This document shows positions 8,939 to 18,262 of a DNA stretch of 64,000 nt, piece after piece. The position numbers were made by a program, and so were the translations under genes. Location: NCBI GenBank assembly GCA_963844635.1, contig CAWJPD010000007.1, positions 1 to 64,000 on the forward strand. Reading direction: 5' to 3'. Source of the stretch: JAJPKK01 sp963844635. Lineage in GTDB: Bacteria > Pseudomonadota > Alphaproteobacteria > Rhizobiales > Xanthobacteraceae. The notes beneath the pieces were generated by a model. It worked only from the letters and a program-made list of their open reading frames with translations, made no database searches and was not told where the DNA came from. Position 1 is the stretch's first letter, and every line of letters starts with the position of its first letter.

Positions 8939-9254
8939 CTTCAACTCTCCTGTAAGTCACGCTTACCCGCAATGAGTCTTGAGCATCGTAGCCCGGATAA
9001 GCGCCGTCCTCGGCATTCTGCGAACCTGGTCGGCGTCGGCGCGAAATCCGCGGCGCGTTGGTCGGCAGCGCGTCCCGAATGTCGCGGTGCGCTCAGGTGT
9101 AGGAGAACACGATCCCGCAACGCGCCGCTCATCCAGACTACGCGTGCACTTGAGCCAGCCTGGAAAAGAATGCCCTCCCGGTTCACATTTGGCCCGCGAC
9201 AGGTTGCCCCGCCGCGGACCGATGAGGATCATACTCAGTTCCGTACGCTGCGCG
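8939..9254. other. Intergenic stretch, nothing recognised
   Basis: Lies downstream of the haem-motif protein gene and upstream of the small secreted gene, all on the minus strand. No gene, RNA or strong hairpin was seen. Confidence 0.4.
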
Positions 9255-11462
9255 TCAATCCGCGAGCGGATTTGGGCGAATCTGCACCTTGTACAGCTTC
9301 GGCGAATTCTCGATGCCGCCCTCATTGTGGAACGAGGCGCGGCTGCCGAACGTGGTCCACACGCCCTTGCCTTTCCAGCCGGCGTTCGGATCGTCGATGC
9401 GGCCATCCGCATTCTTGGAGAAGAAGCCGAGCGGATAGGGAATCCGCAGCGTCACGAACTTGCCGTCGACCAGCGCGGTGAGCGCCTCGCCGCCGTTGGT
9501 CGAGGCGATCGGCACGTTACGGCCGAGGCCGAGCGTGTTGTCGCGATCCACCCACACATAATAGGCGTGTTGCGCGCTGCCCTTGTCGGTGACGCCACGG
9601 AACTGCGGTCCCGGGAACTTATACAGTGTCCAGCCTTCGGGACACATCTTGCCGGTGATGGCTTCCGGTCCCTTGATCTCGCGCGTGCATTTCTTGCGAT
9701 CGAAGCTCGCCAGATGCCCGCTCGACAGCACGGTCCACACCACGCCGTCGGTGGTGAGATCGATGCCGCGCGGCCCAAAACCTTCATCCGGCGGCGTGAA
9801 AAGTTCGGACAGCGCCGTCTCTGCCGGATTTGAGCCGGGGATGAGATGGACGATGTAGCCGGGCTGCTCCATCCGCGAGAAGCCGACGTCCATCGACTGG
9901 CCCCAGATGGTGTCATCGACCGGACTCGCCTGCACGCCGTAGAAGGCCGCCAACACCCGCTTGTCCTTGGTGGGGTCGAGCGGCTGGTTGGCCTCGACAT
10001 AGTCGTCGCGTTTGCCGTTTCCGTTGGTGTCGACGATGATCGGAGTCCAGCCCTGCGAATGGACCTCGTCGCCGGTCTCCAGATACATCTTGGTGTTGAG
10101 CCAGCCGACCACGCCGCTCTGCGGCCCGCCGGCGCTCGTCCACAAGGTGTGGTTGGCGTCGTGAGCGAAGTTGAGGTGCTGCGTCGAGTAGCAGGTGCTG
10201 ATCAGCGACCATTTCTGTGTCTTCGGATCATAGACCGACAATTGCCGCTGCGATTCCTGAAGCGGTACCACTTTGGCCGAGGTGAGGTCCGATCCCTTCT
10301 TGCAGTAGGCCGGATTTTCGTCGGCCCTGATACGTGCGGTGAACCACACCCGCCCGGCATCGTCGATCATCGGGTTGTGGATCGAGGTATGGCCGTCCCA
10401 GATCGCCTCGTCGCCCCAATAGACCGAGGGCCCGGCGGTGAGCGATTTGCTCGATGGCGTGTCCGGATCACGGTAGGGATGCGTGATGGTCGAGAAAGTG
10501 TTGGTGACCGGGTTGAGCACCGGCACGAAATCCGAGCTTTCCTCGGGCGAACCGTAGATCGGGCCATTGGCGTTGACGCGCTGGTTGTACTTGTCGCTTG
10601 CGATGGCGTCGTGGAGGTACATGCCGTGCGTACCCCAATCCCACATCGTGATGACGACATTGCGTTCGATACCCTGCGGCCGATCCGGCTTGGCGAACGG
10701 CAATTCGCCGGCCGCCATGCGGTCGGTCCAGTCGGAGAACAGGTCCATCGCCTTGTCCGGGCCGAGGCGGCCGAGCGTGATCGCCATGTTGGTCATTGCC
10801 TGTCCGGACTGGACGCGCCGCTCCCAGGCCTCATGCGAGTTCTTGAACTGGCCGAGTAGCGGTGACAGGGTCCGCACGCCCTTGGAGCCGAGTGCGTGGC
10901 ATGATTGGCACGAGTTCTTGATGGTATCGATCCATGCGTTCTGCGAGCGCATCGTGGCCGGAATGCCGTTGCCTTTCGGTCCGGTACCGGTGCCCGGGAA
11001 ATCGCTGACCGGCGGAATCTTCATCAGCGAGTACCAATACATTCCGGGATAGTACTCGGCCGCGGCGGCCTCGGTGGGCGCAGGCGTTGCGGTGAGGTTG
11101 ATATGCTGGCCGGGCTTGCCCTGCACCTTGAGCGAATCGATGAGGCCGTAGCCGCGGACCCAAAGGGTATAATTGGCGCTGGGAAGGTCGGGAATCACGT
11201 AGCGGCCCTGATCGTCGGTCACCACCATCTTGGCGAATGTGGTGGGAAGATCGGTGGTTTCGGCAATGACCCACACGCCCGCTTCCGGTCCCTTCGGGCC
11301 TGTGACGACACCGCCGATATCGTCGCCGTCGATCGCCACGCCGGCGGCAGTCGCCGGGGGTTGTTGCGCGAGGGTTGGGGTCGTCGCCGCAGCAAGCAAC
11401 AGTGCGCTCGCTGCAACACTCAAATACAGAGCCTTGTCGATCGCCATACGGGTGATCGTCAT
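9255..11462 (-). CDS. Secreted protein with carboxypeptidase-regulatory-like domain and CxxCH motif
   Basis: A 735-residue exported protein. The start ATG at 11462 has AGGAGG 5 bp upstream, and the signal peptide ends ATTPTLAQQ. Domains in order: a carboxypeptidase-regulatory-like beta-sandwich at about residues 45-115 (GVVTGPKGPEAGVWVIAETT, VTDDQGRYVIPDLP, YTLWVRGYGL); a short segment with one haem c-type motif SCQSCHALG near residue 180; then a long C-terminal region with propeller-like repeats (IWDGHTSIHNPMIDDAGRVW, LNFAHDANHTLWTSAGG, GIDLTTDGVVWTVLSSGHLA). It resembles rhizobial proteins annotated only as carboxypeptidase-regulatory-like or virginiamycin-B-lyase-like. A periplasmic redox or lyase role is inference. 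It is monocistronic and intact, unlike several neighbouring secreted-protein genes. Confidence 0.8.
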   Translation of the reverse strand: MTITRMAIDKALYLSVAASALLLAAATTPTLAQQPPATAAGVAIDGDDIGGVVTGPKGPEAGVWVIAETTDLPTTFAKMVVTDDQGRYVIPDLPSANYTLWVRGYGLIDSLKVQGKPGQHINLTATPAPTEAAAAEYYPGMYWYSLMKIPPVSDFPGTGTGPKGNGIPATMRSQNAWIDTIKNSCQSCHALGSKGVRTLSPLLGQFKNSHEAWERRVQSGQAMTNMAITLGRLGPDKAMDLFSDWTDRMAAGELPFAKPDRPQGIERNVVITMWDWGTHGMYLHDAIASDKYNQRVNANGPIYGSPEESSDFVPVLNPVTNTFSTITHPYRDPDTPSSKSLTAGPSVYWGDEAIWDGHTSIHNPMIDDAGRVWFTARIRADENPAYCKKGSDLTSAKVVPLQESQRQLSVYDPKTQKWSLISTCYSTQHLNFAHDANHTLWTSAGGPQSGVVGWLNTKMYLETGDEVHSQGWTPIIVDTNGNGKRDDYVEANQPLDPTKDKRVLAAFYGVQASPVDDTIWGQSMDVGFSRMEQPGYIVHLIPGSNPAETALSELFTPPDEGFGPRGIDLTTDGVVWTVLSSGHLASFDRKKCTREIKGPEAITGKMCPEGWTLYKFPGPQFRGVTDKGSAQHAYYVWVDRDNTLGLGRNVPIASTNGGEALTALVDGKFVTLRIPYPLGFFSKNADGRIDDPNAGWKGKGVWTTFGSRASFHNEGGIENSPKLYKVQIRPNPLAD

Positions 11463-11928
11463 ATGCGTCCTCCTGAGACGAATGCGCCAAAGCATGTGCT
11501 TGGGCGCGGAAATTCGGGCGGTCGTTCTCGCGATTCTAGCAACAATCGCACGCGGGCGTAAGTCCGTGGCCGTGCCGCCTCGCGCTGCCGCTTCTGGTCC
11601 TGCGCTTTAGCTTTCAGAAGGCCGATCCGTTCCCTTTCTGACACTTGCTTGTCACAGTGTCCCCCGGCTGCGGGGTTCCCCATCGTTTGGCCACAGGATG
11701 TAAAGGATAAAACAAGCATTACCCCCGGTAACGATATCGACCCAACGATGTAGTTGATGCGAGTTGTCCATACACGAGCAGCGCTTCCGGTCGGCACGAT
11801 CGGTCAGAGAGCGCGGGATCGCGTGCGTAGCCCGTTTCGCTGCACGTAAATCGCACGAGTGTATCGACTTTGATCCGCTACTGTCTTACCATTCTATGGT
11901 TGTTCGATTGTCCGTAAAGGAGCTAAGC
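11463..11928. other. Divergent intergenic region
   Basis: Separates the minus-strand haem-motif gene from the plus-strand small membrane/secreted gene, so it should hold both promoters. It contains a copy of a 15-bp unit CCCCATCGTTTGGCC at 11678-11692 that recurs as an inverted pair near 23.0 kb. No promoter elements could be fixed with confidence. Confidence 0.45.
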
Positions 11929-12192
11929 ATGTTGAAGGCCAAGCTGGTCAGCAGTCAACGAAATAACACCACGACCCTCATTTTGTTTGCCATGTCCGTG
12001 TTGGTGCTTTCGGGAGTTTTGAATGTAAGCGCGTTTGGGGCGACGTCACCAGGCGGAGACTCCTCTGCGCGATTTCGAAGGTACCCATGCCTCGACTACA
12101 ATCCGAAAGACCACACGTGCGGTCTGCGCGGAAACCAGGAGCCCGCTTATTATCGCAGTACAAGGAAGCAAGTAATTCATCATCATCGATGA
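11929..12192 (+). CDS. Small secreted protein of unknown function
   Basis: An 87-residue predicted protein. The ATG at 11929 follows AAAGGAGCTAAGC, a strong ribosome binding site, which decides this start over longer upstream options. Residues 17-37 form a hydrophobic signal/anchor segment (TTLILFAMSVLVLSGVLNVS). The mature part is basic and polar, with two cysteines (RYPCLDYNPKDHTCGLRG), then a His-rich C-terminus ending HHHR. No family is recognised. Small exported proteins with a YxPxxxTCG-type pair are common in Bradyrhizobium-like genomes as hypotheticals. Confidence 0.65.
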   Translation: MLKAKLVSSQRNNTTTLILFAMSVLVLSGVLNVSAFGATSPGGDSSARFRRYPCLDYNPKDHTCGLRGNQEPAYYRSTRKQVIHHHR

Positions 12193-12430
12193 TGCCGTAG
12201 ATGTCGGCCGAAGCGCCCTTCGACGCGCATTCCAAAGCCGCCTTTCGACAAGAGAATGTGGTGGTCCAATCGACCCGATTGGCCGATACCGGCCATCGCG
12301 GAACGGCGGGTTTGGCGCTCCGCGCCGTCCCTGAATGGCGGCGGCAGAGCGTTCTCAACAGCCTGCTGAAATCGGGCCGGCGCCTGCCACCGTTCGGGCT
12401 GCGGAACGATCGCCTCAAAATTCGATAATC

Positions 12431-13387
12431 TCAGAAATCGGGCTTGTCGGCATGCGGCGCGGCGGCGCTGTTCCCCTCGCTGAAATATTCGTGGATGTTT
12501 TCGGCGCAGACATGCTCCTCCCAGTCGCTGCCGCGAGAGGGCCGCGCGTAGGTGATCGTCGCCGACCATGGCATGGTGAAAACGCCATCATCCTCGACGG
12601 TGAAGGTGAGCTGCAGGTGCTTGCCCCTGTAATTTGGATCGAAGTCGAGCGATCCGACGCCGACGCCGAAGCGGATGTTCTCCTTGCTGTTGCGTTCCAG
12701 CGCCAGCTTGGCGTCGTCATAGTCGATCAGCCGGTAGCGCTCGATCACGTGCAGGGCCTTGCTGAACGGCGTGCCATACATGTCGAGCATGGCGAATGGC
12801 GAATCGGTTCTCACTCCGACGGTGTCGATCACGAGCGTATCGCCCTCATAATGTCCGACGGAATCTCCGTACCAGGAGGGCGCCTTCGCGCCATGTCGCT
12901 CGTTCAACCGCACCTGTCGGAATTCATGGTCGCGAAGATAGAGGAGGGTGACCTTGTCGGCTTGCTGCAACAATTGCACCCCGATCTGGAAGAAGATGTA
13001 GGGCACGCCGGACGGCCAGCACTGGTTGCTGGGCGTCGGATAGGTCAGGCCGGCGAGCGAAATCTCGCCGTGCTTCCGGACGGTCTCTGCCGCCGTGGGC
13101 TTCAGGATCGGATTGGAGAAGTCGCCGACAAACTGGTTGGCATTGCCGACCCCGGCGCGGGCTCCTCCCCGCGTGCGCGACTTGTTCACGATGGGGCCGG
13201 CTCCCGAAGCTGGAGGCTCGAACCCCGGGAAATAGGGGTGAGACCAGATGCCGGCGAAGTCAGGAATTGCCGCGGGACTCGAACTGCTGGCGACCGGCGG
13301 CGCCGGAGGTTGCACTTGCGTTTGCGCCGCGGTTGCCGCGCACACAATCAGAATGGCCGGTCCGAAAATGTCCCGCTTCGCCCGCAT
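12431..13387 (-). CDS. Secreted family of unknown function, copy 1 (PDF-end family)
   Basis: A 318-residue exported protein. The start ATG at 13387 follows GGAGGAAGCC, and a signal peptide is followed by a Pro/Ser-rich linker. Ordered motifs shared with copies at 19336-20267, 36381-37211 and 48826-49761 are IPDFAGIWSHPYF, FEPPASGAGP, NPILKPTAAE..RKHG, YPTPSNQCWPSGVPYIF, APSWYGDSVGHYEGDTLVID, MLDMYGTPFSKALHVIERYR, FTVEDDGVFTMPWSATITY, CAENIHEYF and a C-terminal DKPDF. The W..GDS.GH.EGDTLVIDT core and LHV-ER-R motif resemble large uncharacterised secreted families known from Acidobacteria and rhizobia. No enzymatic residues are established. It is transcribed divergently from the extensin-like gene. 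Confidence 0.85.
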   Translation of the reverse strand: MRAKRDIFGPAILIVCAATAAQTQVQPPAPPVASSSSPAAIPDFAGIWSHPYFPGFEPPASGAGPIVNKSRTRGGARAGVGNANQFVGDFSNPILKPTAAETVRKHGEISLAGLTYPTPSNQCWPSGVPYIFFQIGVQLLQQADKVTLLYLRDHEFRQVRLNERHGAKAPSWYGDSVGHYEGDTLVIDTVGVRTDSPFAMLDMYGTPFSKALHVIERYRLIDYDDAKLALERNSKENIRFGVGVGSLDFDPNYRGKHLQLTFTVEDDGVFTMPWSATITYARPSRGSDWEEHVCAENIHEYFSEGNSAAAPHADKPDF

Positions 13388-13622
13388 GGCTTCCTCCGCG
13401 ACGATTGGCTGCGTGCACCCGCAACCATAGGCTTGCAATTTTCGAAAAGCATCAGCCGATGCACGTCAAATTGCCCGGAGGGCGGCCTCGTTTTTTCCGC
13501 GCGCTTTCAGAGGGCGCTACGCCGCGCGCGATTAACCATAGATGCAGTCTCGCGTAAGCCGATCGCGGATCGGACCGGTAATGTTGAAAGGCCGTTAACG
13601 GAGAGCCGCGCATTTTCCGCGA

Positions 13623-14873
13623 ATGTCGCGCGGCGTATATTTCGGCTTTACTGTTGTCGTCCTGCTGCTTTTCGTTCTCGCCGGCTGCGCCCGCATGAGC
13701 TTGGTGGAGCGCGATCCTTGGCGCAGCGAGGCCGAGATCGCGTGCATGCAATCGGGCGCTGTCACGGAAGGCCCCGGCGTCGCGATCGTGCAGCGGATTG
13801 ACGGGCCGGGCATGTGCGGCGCCGATTATCCGTTACGCATATCGACGCTCGGCTCTTCGGCGGTGCTCGGCTATGCAGATGAGGTGACGCGTCCTCCGGA
13901 GCCGATTTCAGAAAGTTCCTACGATCGGCAGGGATCGTCAGCCACTCGGCAGCTCCGGCGCGCAGGAAGTGCTACCGCAGCGGGGAGCGGTGCTTACTCC
14001 GGCAGCGCTTCGGGTGCGCCCTTGTCATTAGCGCCTCCCGGCGTCGGGCCGGTGGCGAGCACGCGCACCGCCGCTTCGAATGATTTATCCAATGGCGGCG
14101 GTCCAACCTACCTGCCGCCGCCCGGCTACGCCTCGCCGCCGGCCTATGGTGCGCCGCCCGTGTACCCGCCGTCATCCAGTCCGCCCCCACAGCCGATCGC
14201 CCAACGACCGTCCCCCCAACCGCTCGGCACTCCGCGCTACGGCGCCGCCACTGGTCCGGCCGGCCTTTCTCCGCCGGCAACGCTTGCATGTCCGCTGGTG
14301 GCAAGGCTCAACCAATTCGTTGCCGAGCAAGTGCAGCCGGCGGCGCTGCGCTGGTTTGGCCAACCGGTCGCGGAGATCAGGCAGATCTCAGCCTATTCCT
14401 GCCGCGGCATGAACGGCGACCCGAATGCAAAGATATCCGAACACGCGTTCGGCAATGCGCTCGATATCGCTGCCTTCACGCTCGCCGACGGTCGAAAAAT
14501 CTCCGTCAAAGACGGCTGGCATGGCGCGCCCGAGGAGCAGGGCTTTTTGCACGACGTGCAGGGTGGCGCCTGCGAAATGTTCACGACCGTGCTGGCGCCG
14601 GGATCCAATGCGTTTCATTACGACCACATGCATGTCGACCTGATGCGACGGACCAGCCGGCGCAGCATCTGCGAGCCAACCGCTGTTGCGGGGGTGGCCG
14701 CCGCAGCCCGGGCTGCCGCTGCCTATGGCCGGGCGCGCCCTTCCGAGCCGCGATACACCGGCTCAGTTAGTGCAACGGGCCGATTGGCGCGACCCCCAAG
14801 CGCCGGCGCGGCGGCTCGCCCGGTGTACGCCGAACGCCCGGGGCTCGCGCGCGCCGTTCCGGGAGCGGACTAG
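13623..14873 (+). CDS. Extensin-like family lipoprotein
   Basis: A 416-residue outer-envelope protein. A hydrophobic leader ends in lipobox LAGC with Cys22, predicting lipidation. The middle (about residues 100-215) is Pro/Ala/Ser-rich and disordered. The extensin-like C-terminal domain occupies about residues 220-352. It shows SAYSCRGMNGDPNAKISEHA with the Ser/His/Asp pattern ISEHAFGNALDIAAF and a later NAFHYDHMHVDL. These metal-ligand positions recall LAS-type murein peptidases, so a peptidoglycan-related role is plausible but unproven. A cysteine pair (CRG, GGACEM) may form a disulfide. The C-terminal 60 residues are low-complexity Ala/Arg/Pro. Confidence 0.88.
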   Translation: MSRGVYFGFTVVVLLLFVLAGCARMSLVERDPWRSEAEIACMQSGAVTEGPGVAIVQRIDGPGMCGADYPLRISTLGSSAVLGYADEVTRPPEPISESSYDRQGSSATRQLRRAGSATAAGSGAYSGSASGAPLSLAPPGVGPVASTRTAASNDLSNGGGPTYLPPPGYASPPAYGAPPVYPPSSSPPPQPIAQRPSPQPLGTPRYGAATGPAGLSPPATLACPLVARLNQFVAEQVQPAALRWFGQPVAEIRQISAYSCRGMNGDPNAKISEHAFGNALDIAAFTLADGRKISVKDGWHGAPEEQGFLHDVQGGACEMFTTVLAPGSNAFHYDHMHVDLMRRTSRRSICEPTAVAGVAAAARAAAAYGRARPSEPRYTGSVSATGRLARPPSAGAAARPVYAERPGLARAVPGAD

Positions 14874-15023
14874 CTTTCGCATCGTCGGCCGGGGGAGCCG
14901 TAGAAAATCTCGTGTTTTCATCGCGTAAGTCGGCCTCTTCTCAAAACGCGCAACCGTACCGATATGTGGCGTGACTTTACCAGGCGCTCGCTGGTGAGCG
15001 GGCGCGTTCTCTCGGAGAGAAAC

Positions 15024-15968
15024 ATGTTGCGCTCGATGTTCCGCGCGATTGCCATGATCGCCTTTGTCGCGGCCTCGATTGGCTTGTTCGCGTCCGGCGC
15101 GGATGCCCGCATCGGAAACGGGTTGAGCCTCGGCAGTCGCGGCGGTCGTACCTTTTCGGCCCCTCCCCCGACCTCGACGGCACCGTCCGCATCGCCGTTC
15201 CAGCGCTCAACGACGCAGCCAGGCTACAACACGGGGCGGCCGGCGGCGCCAGCTTATCCGGGCGGCTTCTTCCGACGGCCCGGGCTGTTCGGCGGGTTGA
15301 TGGCGGGGTTTCTTGGTGCCGGGCTTTTCGGGCTGTTGTTTGGCCACGGCTTTTTGGGCGGGGTAGGTGGATTGTTTTCTTTCCTCGGCCTGATCTTCCA
15401 GCTGCTCGTGATCGTGGTGATCGCCAGGTTCTTGTGGAACAGGTTCCAGAGCCGCAATCAGCCGGCCTATGCCGGTCGCTATCATAACGATTATGGCAAT
15501 GATTACGGTCAGTCCGGATCGATGATGGGGTCCGGCGGTGGAAATATGCCGCACGGAGATGCAGTCGGCATCACCGGTCACGACTACGATGATTTCGAGC
15601 GCCTGCTCGGTGAAATCCAGACCGCGTATGGCGCGGAGAATATCGCGGCCTTGCGCGCGCGCATGACACCGGAATGCTTGTCCTATTTCTCCGAGGACCT
15701 CGCACAGAATGCGAGCCGCGGAATGACGAACCGGGTCGCCAACGTGAAGCTTTTGCAGGGCGACCTGAGCGAAGCCTGGCGCGAGGGCGACACCGAATAC
15801 GCGACCGTCGCGATGCGCTTTGCCATGAACGACTGGATGGTGGACCGCAGCGGTCAGGTCGTACAAGGCGACCCTGCACGGCTTCAAGAGGTCACGGAGT
15901 TGTGGACGTTCCGGCGCAGCCGTGGCGGCGGACCATGGATCCTCTCCGCCATCCAGCAGACTCAATGA
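15024..15968 (+). CDS. Tim44-like domain membrane protein
   Basis: A 314-residue protein. The start ATG at 15024 follows CGGAGAGAAAC. A signal-like segment (MLRSMFRAIAMIAFVAASIG) is followed by a Ser/Pro/Thr-rich stretch, a Gly/Phe-rich double hydrophobic region (GLMAGFLGAGLFGLLFG and FSFLGLIFQLLVIVVIARFL) and a linker rich in Gly, Tyr and Asn. The C-terminal Tim44-like domain (about residues 180-312) contains FERLLGEIQTAYGAENIAAL, RARMTPECLSYFSEDLA and VTELWTFRRSRGGGPWILSA. Bacterial Tim44-like proteins of this layout are membrane-anchored and of unclear role, perhaps in envelope protein handling. It is monocistronic and followed by a repeat array. Confidence 0.88.
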   Translation: MLRSMFRAIAMIAFVAASIGLFASGADARIGNGLSLGSRGGRTFSAPPPTSTAPSASPFQRSTTQPGYNTGRPAAPAYPGGFFRRPGLFGGLMAGFLGAGLFGLLFGHGFLGGVGGLFSFLGLIFQLLVIVVIARFLWNRFQSRNQPAYAGRYHNDYGNDYGQSGSMMGSGGGNMPHGDAVGITGHDYDDFERLLGEIQTAYGAENIAALRARMTPECLSYFSEDLAQNASRGMTNRVANVKLLQGDLSEAWREGDTEYATVAMRFAMNDWMVDRSGQVVQGDPARLQEVTELWTFRRSRGGGPWILSAIQQTQ

Positions 15969-16148
15969 TGCAGTTTCGATAACTCTCTATTTCCCAACCC
16001 GCTCGGACGGCAGGCCGGCGTCTTGAACGGCCTGCCGTTGTTGTTTCCGCAGACTTCCGCCGAGCGGAGCGCAGGAAGCTCAAAATTGGACTTACTTCGA
16101 TTGCGCGAATTGCGTTCGGCAACCGTGCCGTCCATGCGAGCTGCTGCA

Positions 16149-16554
16149 ATTAGAGCGGGATGCGTTCAGGTTGAAACGCCTCCCGATCGATGATCATTGA
16201 TTTTACGCATGATCTTGTCCGAAAAGTCTGCAACTTTTCGGGATCATGCGTTAGCGGGACGCGTTCGGCTCAATCGCCTCCCGCTCGATGATCATTGATT
16301 TTGCGCATGATCTTTGTCCGAAAAGTCTGCAACTTTTCGGGATCATGCGTTAGCGGGACGCGTTCGGCTCAATCGCCTCCCGCTCGATGATCATTGATTT
16401 TGCGCATGATCTTTGTCCGAAAAGTCTGCAACTTTTCGGGATCATGCGTTAGCGGGACGCGTTCGGCTCAATCGCCTCCTGCTCGGTTCCTTTTGATTTT
16501 GCGCATGATCTTTGTCCGAAAAGGCTGCAACTCTTCGGGATCATGCGCTAGGGT
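16149..16554 (+). repeat. Four tandem short-form palindromic repeats
   Basis: Four ~100-bp units begin near 16149, 16251, 16351 and 16451. Units 2 and 3 are identical as far as I can compare them by eye (GTTAGCGGGACGCGTTCGGC through TTTTCGGGATCATGC). Unit 4 has drifted (TGCTCGGTTCC, AAAAGGCTGC, CTCTTCGG). The last copy ends CATGCGCTAG. The head-to-tail order and identity of two units indicate recent tandem duplication. Confidence 0.9.
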
Positions 16555-16700
16555 AGAAATCGTCTTGGCAGAGCCCGATCTGCCGCGGGGCCAGGGCCTT
16601 TGACCTGAGCGACCGCGATGCAGTGTCAGCGCCCCGCCCGGGCCAATGATGGCCTGTCCTCGCAGGGCGCGGCCGTCCGCTGAATTTGGGAGGCTCAGGA

Positions 16701-18152
16701 ATGCGGATGCAATCGACACTTTTGGCTGGTCTCGCCGTCGTGCTCGCGGCGACATCCGGTCACGCGCAAACCAACCGGCTCACTGCGGCGGCCGAAGCGA
16801 TGGGCGCGAACGGCTTGAACTCGATCGAATACACGGGCAGCGGCTTCGTGTTCGGCTTCGGGCAAGCCTACGAGCCGGGCGGCGCATGGCCGCGTTTCAT
16901 CCAGCGCACTTACGATGCGTCGATCAACTACCAGACGCCGGGGATGCGATTGGTGCAGGTGCGTTCGCAGGGCGAACATCCGCCGCGCGGCGGCGCGGCG
17001 CAGCCGGTTGCTGCGGATCAGCGCACCGTTGCGGTGGTCAGCGGCAAATCCGCCTGGCAGGAGGACGGCGCCCAGCCCGCTCCCAATCCCGCCGCCGTCG
17101 AGGATCGCCTGCTCCAGCTGTGGGCCACGCCTCAAGGCGTGATCAAGGCCGCGCTTGCCAACGGCAGCAAGGTCGACGGCAACACGGTGACCGTCAGCAT
17201 CGATGGCCGCGAAGTCAAGGCGACCCTGAACGCTCAAAACCTCGTCGAGAAGGTGAGCTACCTGTCGACCAGCGAAGTGGTGGGCGATTTTCCGGTCGAC
17301 ATTGCCTACACCGATTACGCCGATTTCGGCGGCGTCAAATTCCCGCGACATATCGTGCAGACCGAGGACGGCTTCCCGACCCTGGACATCACGGTCAATG
17401 CGGTGAAGCCCAATGCCGCGGTTTCGGTCGATGTGCCGGGCACCGTCCGGCAGGCCGCGCCGCCCGCAACTCGCGTGAACGTCAACAAGCTTGCCGATGG
17501 CGTCTGGTACTTGAGCACGCCGAACGCGCACAGCTGGGCGGTCGAGTTCAAGGATCACGTCGTCGTTGTCGAAGGCATCGCCAGCGAGGCGCGTTCGCTT
17601 GCGGTGATGGACGAGGTCGCAGAAGCTCATCCCCAACAAGCCGATCCGCTACGTCATCAATACTCATGCGCATTACGATCATGCCGGAGGGCTGCGCACC
17701 TATGTGGCGAAGGGCGCGACCGTCGTCACGCACGAGACGAACAAGCCGTTCTTCGAAGCGTGCCTGGGCGCGGCCGCGCACGATCGCGCCCGACCTGCTG
17801 TCGAAAACGCCCCGGCCCGGCGACCTTCGAAACCGTGAGCGACAAGAAGGTGATGACCGACGGCACGCAAGACGATCGAGACTCTATCACATGAAAGGCA
17901 CGAGCCATAACGTCGCCAATCTGCTGGTCTACATGCCAAAGAGAAGGGCTCGTGTTCTGGGGCGACGGCTATAATCCGCCGGCGGCAAGCGATCCGCGCG
18001 ATATCGTGCGCACGCCCGAGCAGATGATCGACCTCTATCGCGTCATCACCATGAACCATCTCGACGTGAAGACCGATCGCGCCTGCACACGGCGCCGGCG
18101 CGCGAAGCATTACGACAATCTGGAGAAGGCGATCGGCCCCGTCCCACTCTGA
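16701..18152 (+). pseudogene. Secreted metallo-beta-lactamase-fold hydrolase, many frameshifts
   Basis: Start ATG 16701 follows GGGAGGCTCAGGA, and the signal peptide ends SGHAQT. The first ~310 residues read intact to about 17625: a secreted N-terminal beta domain and the start of the MBL fold (GVWYLSTPNAHSWAVEFKDH). Thereafter the family sequence continues only by changing frames: RYVINTHAHYDHAGGLRTYV (the HxHxDH zinc motif), VVTHETNKPFFEAC, PATFETVSDKKVMTDGTQ, LYHMKGTSHNVANLLVYMPK, LVFWGDGYNPPAASDPRD, IAPAHGAGA and HYDNLEKAIGPVPL. At least six or seven shifts fall between 17625 and 18110. The motifs themselves are conserved, so a cluster of sequencing indels is as likely as true decay. The substrate is unknown. 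The Kelch gene follows 110 bp downstream. Confidence 0.78.
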
Positions 18153-18262
18153 GAGAGCAACTGCACGAAGGCGTCCGGCTTGCCTCGCCGCGAGCCCGGA
18201 TGTGCGTTCCGCATCGCGATCCGCATCCGCGATCCCGCACTTCAAGGCACATCGAGGACAAT

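Noticed and set aside
16149..16554. CRISPR array
   Set aside because: The 100-bp units follow each other without unique spacers and are palindromic repeats seen elsewhere in the window; no cas gene is present.
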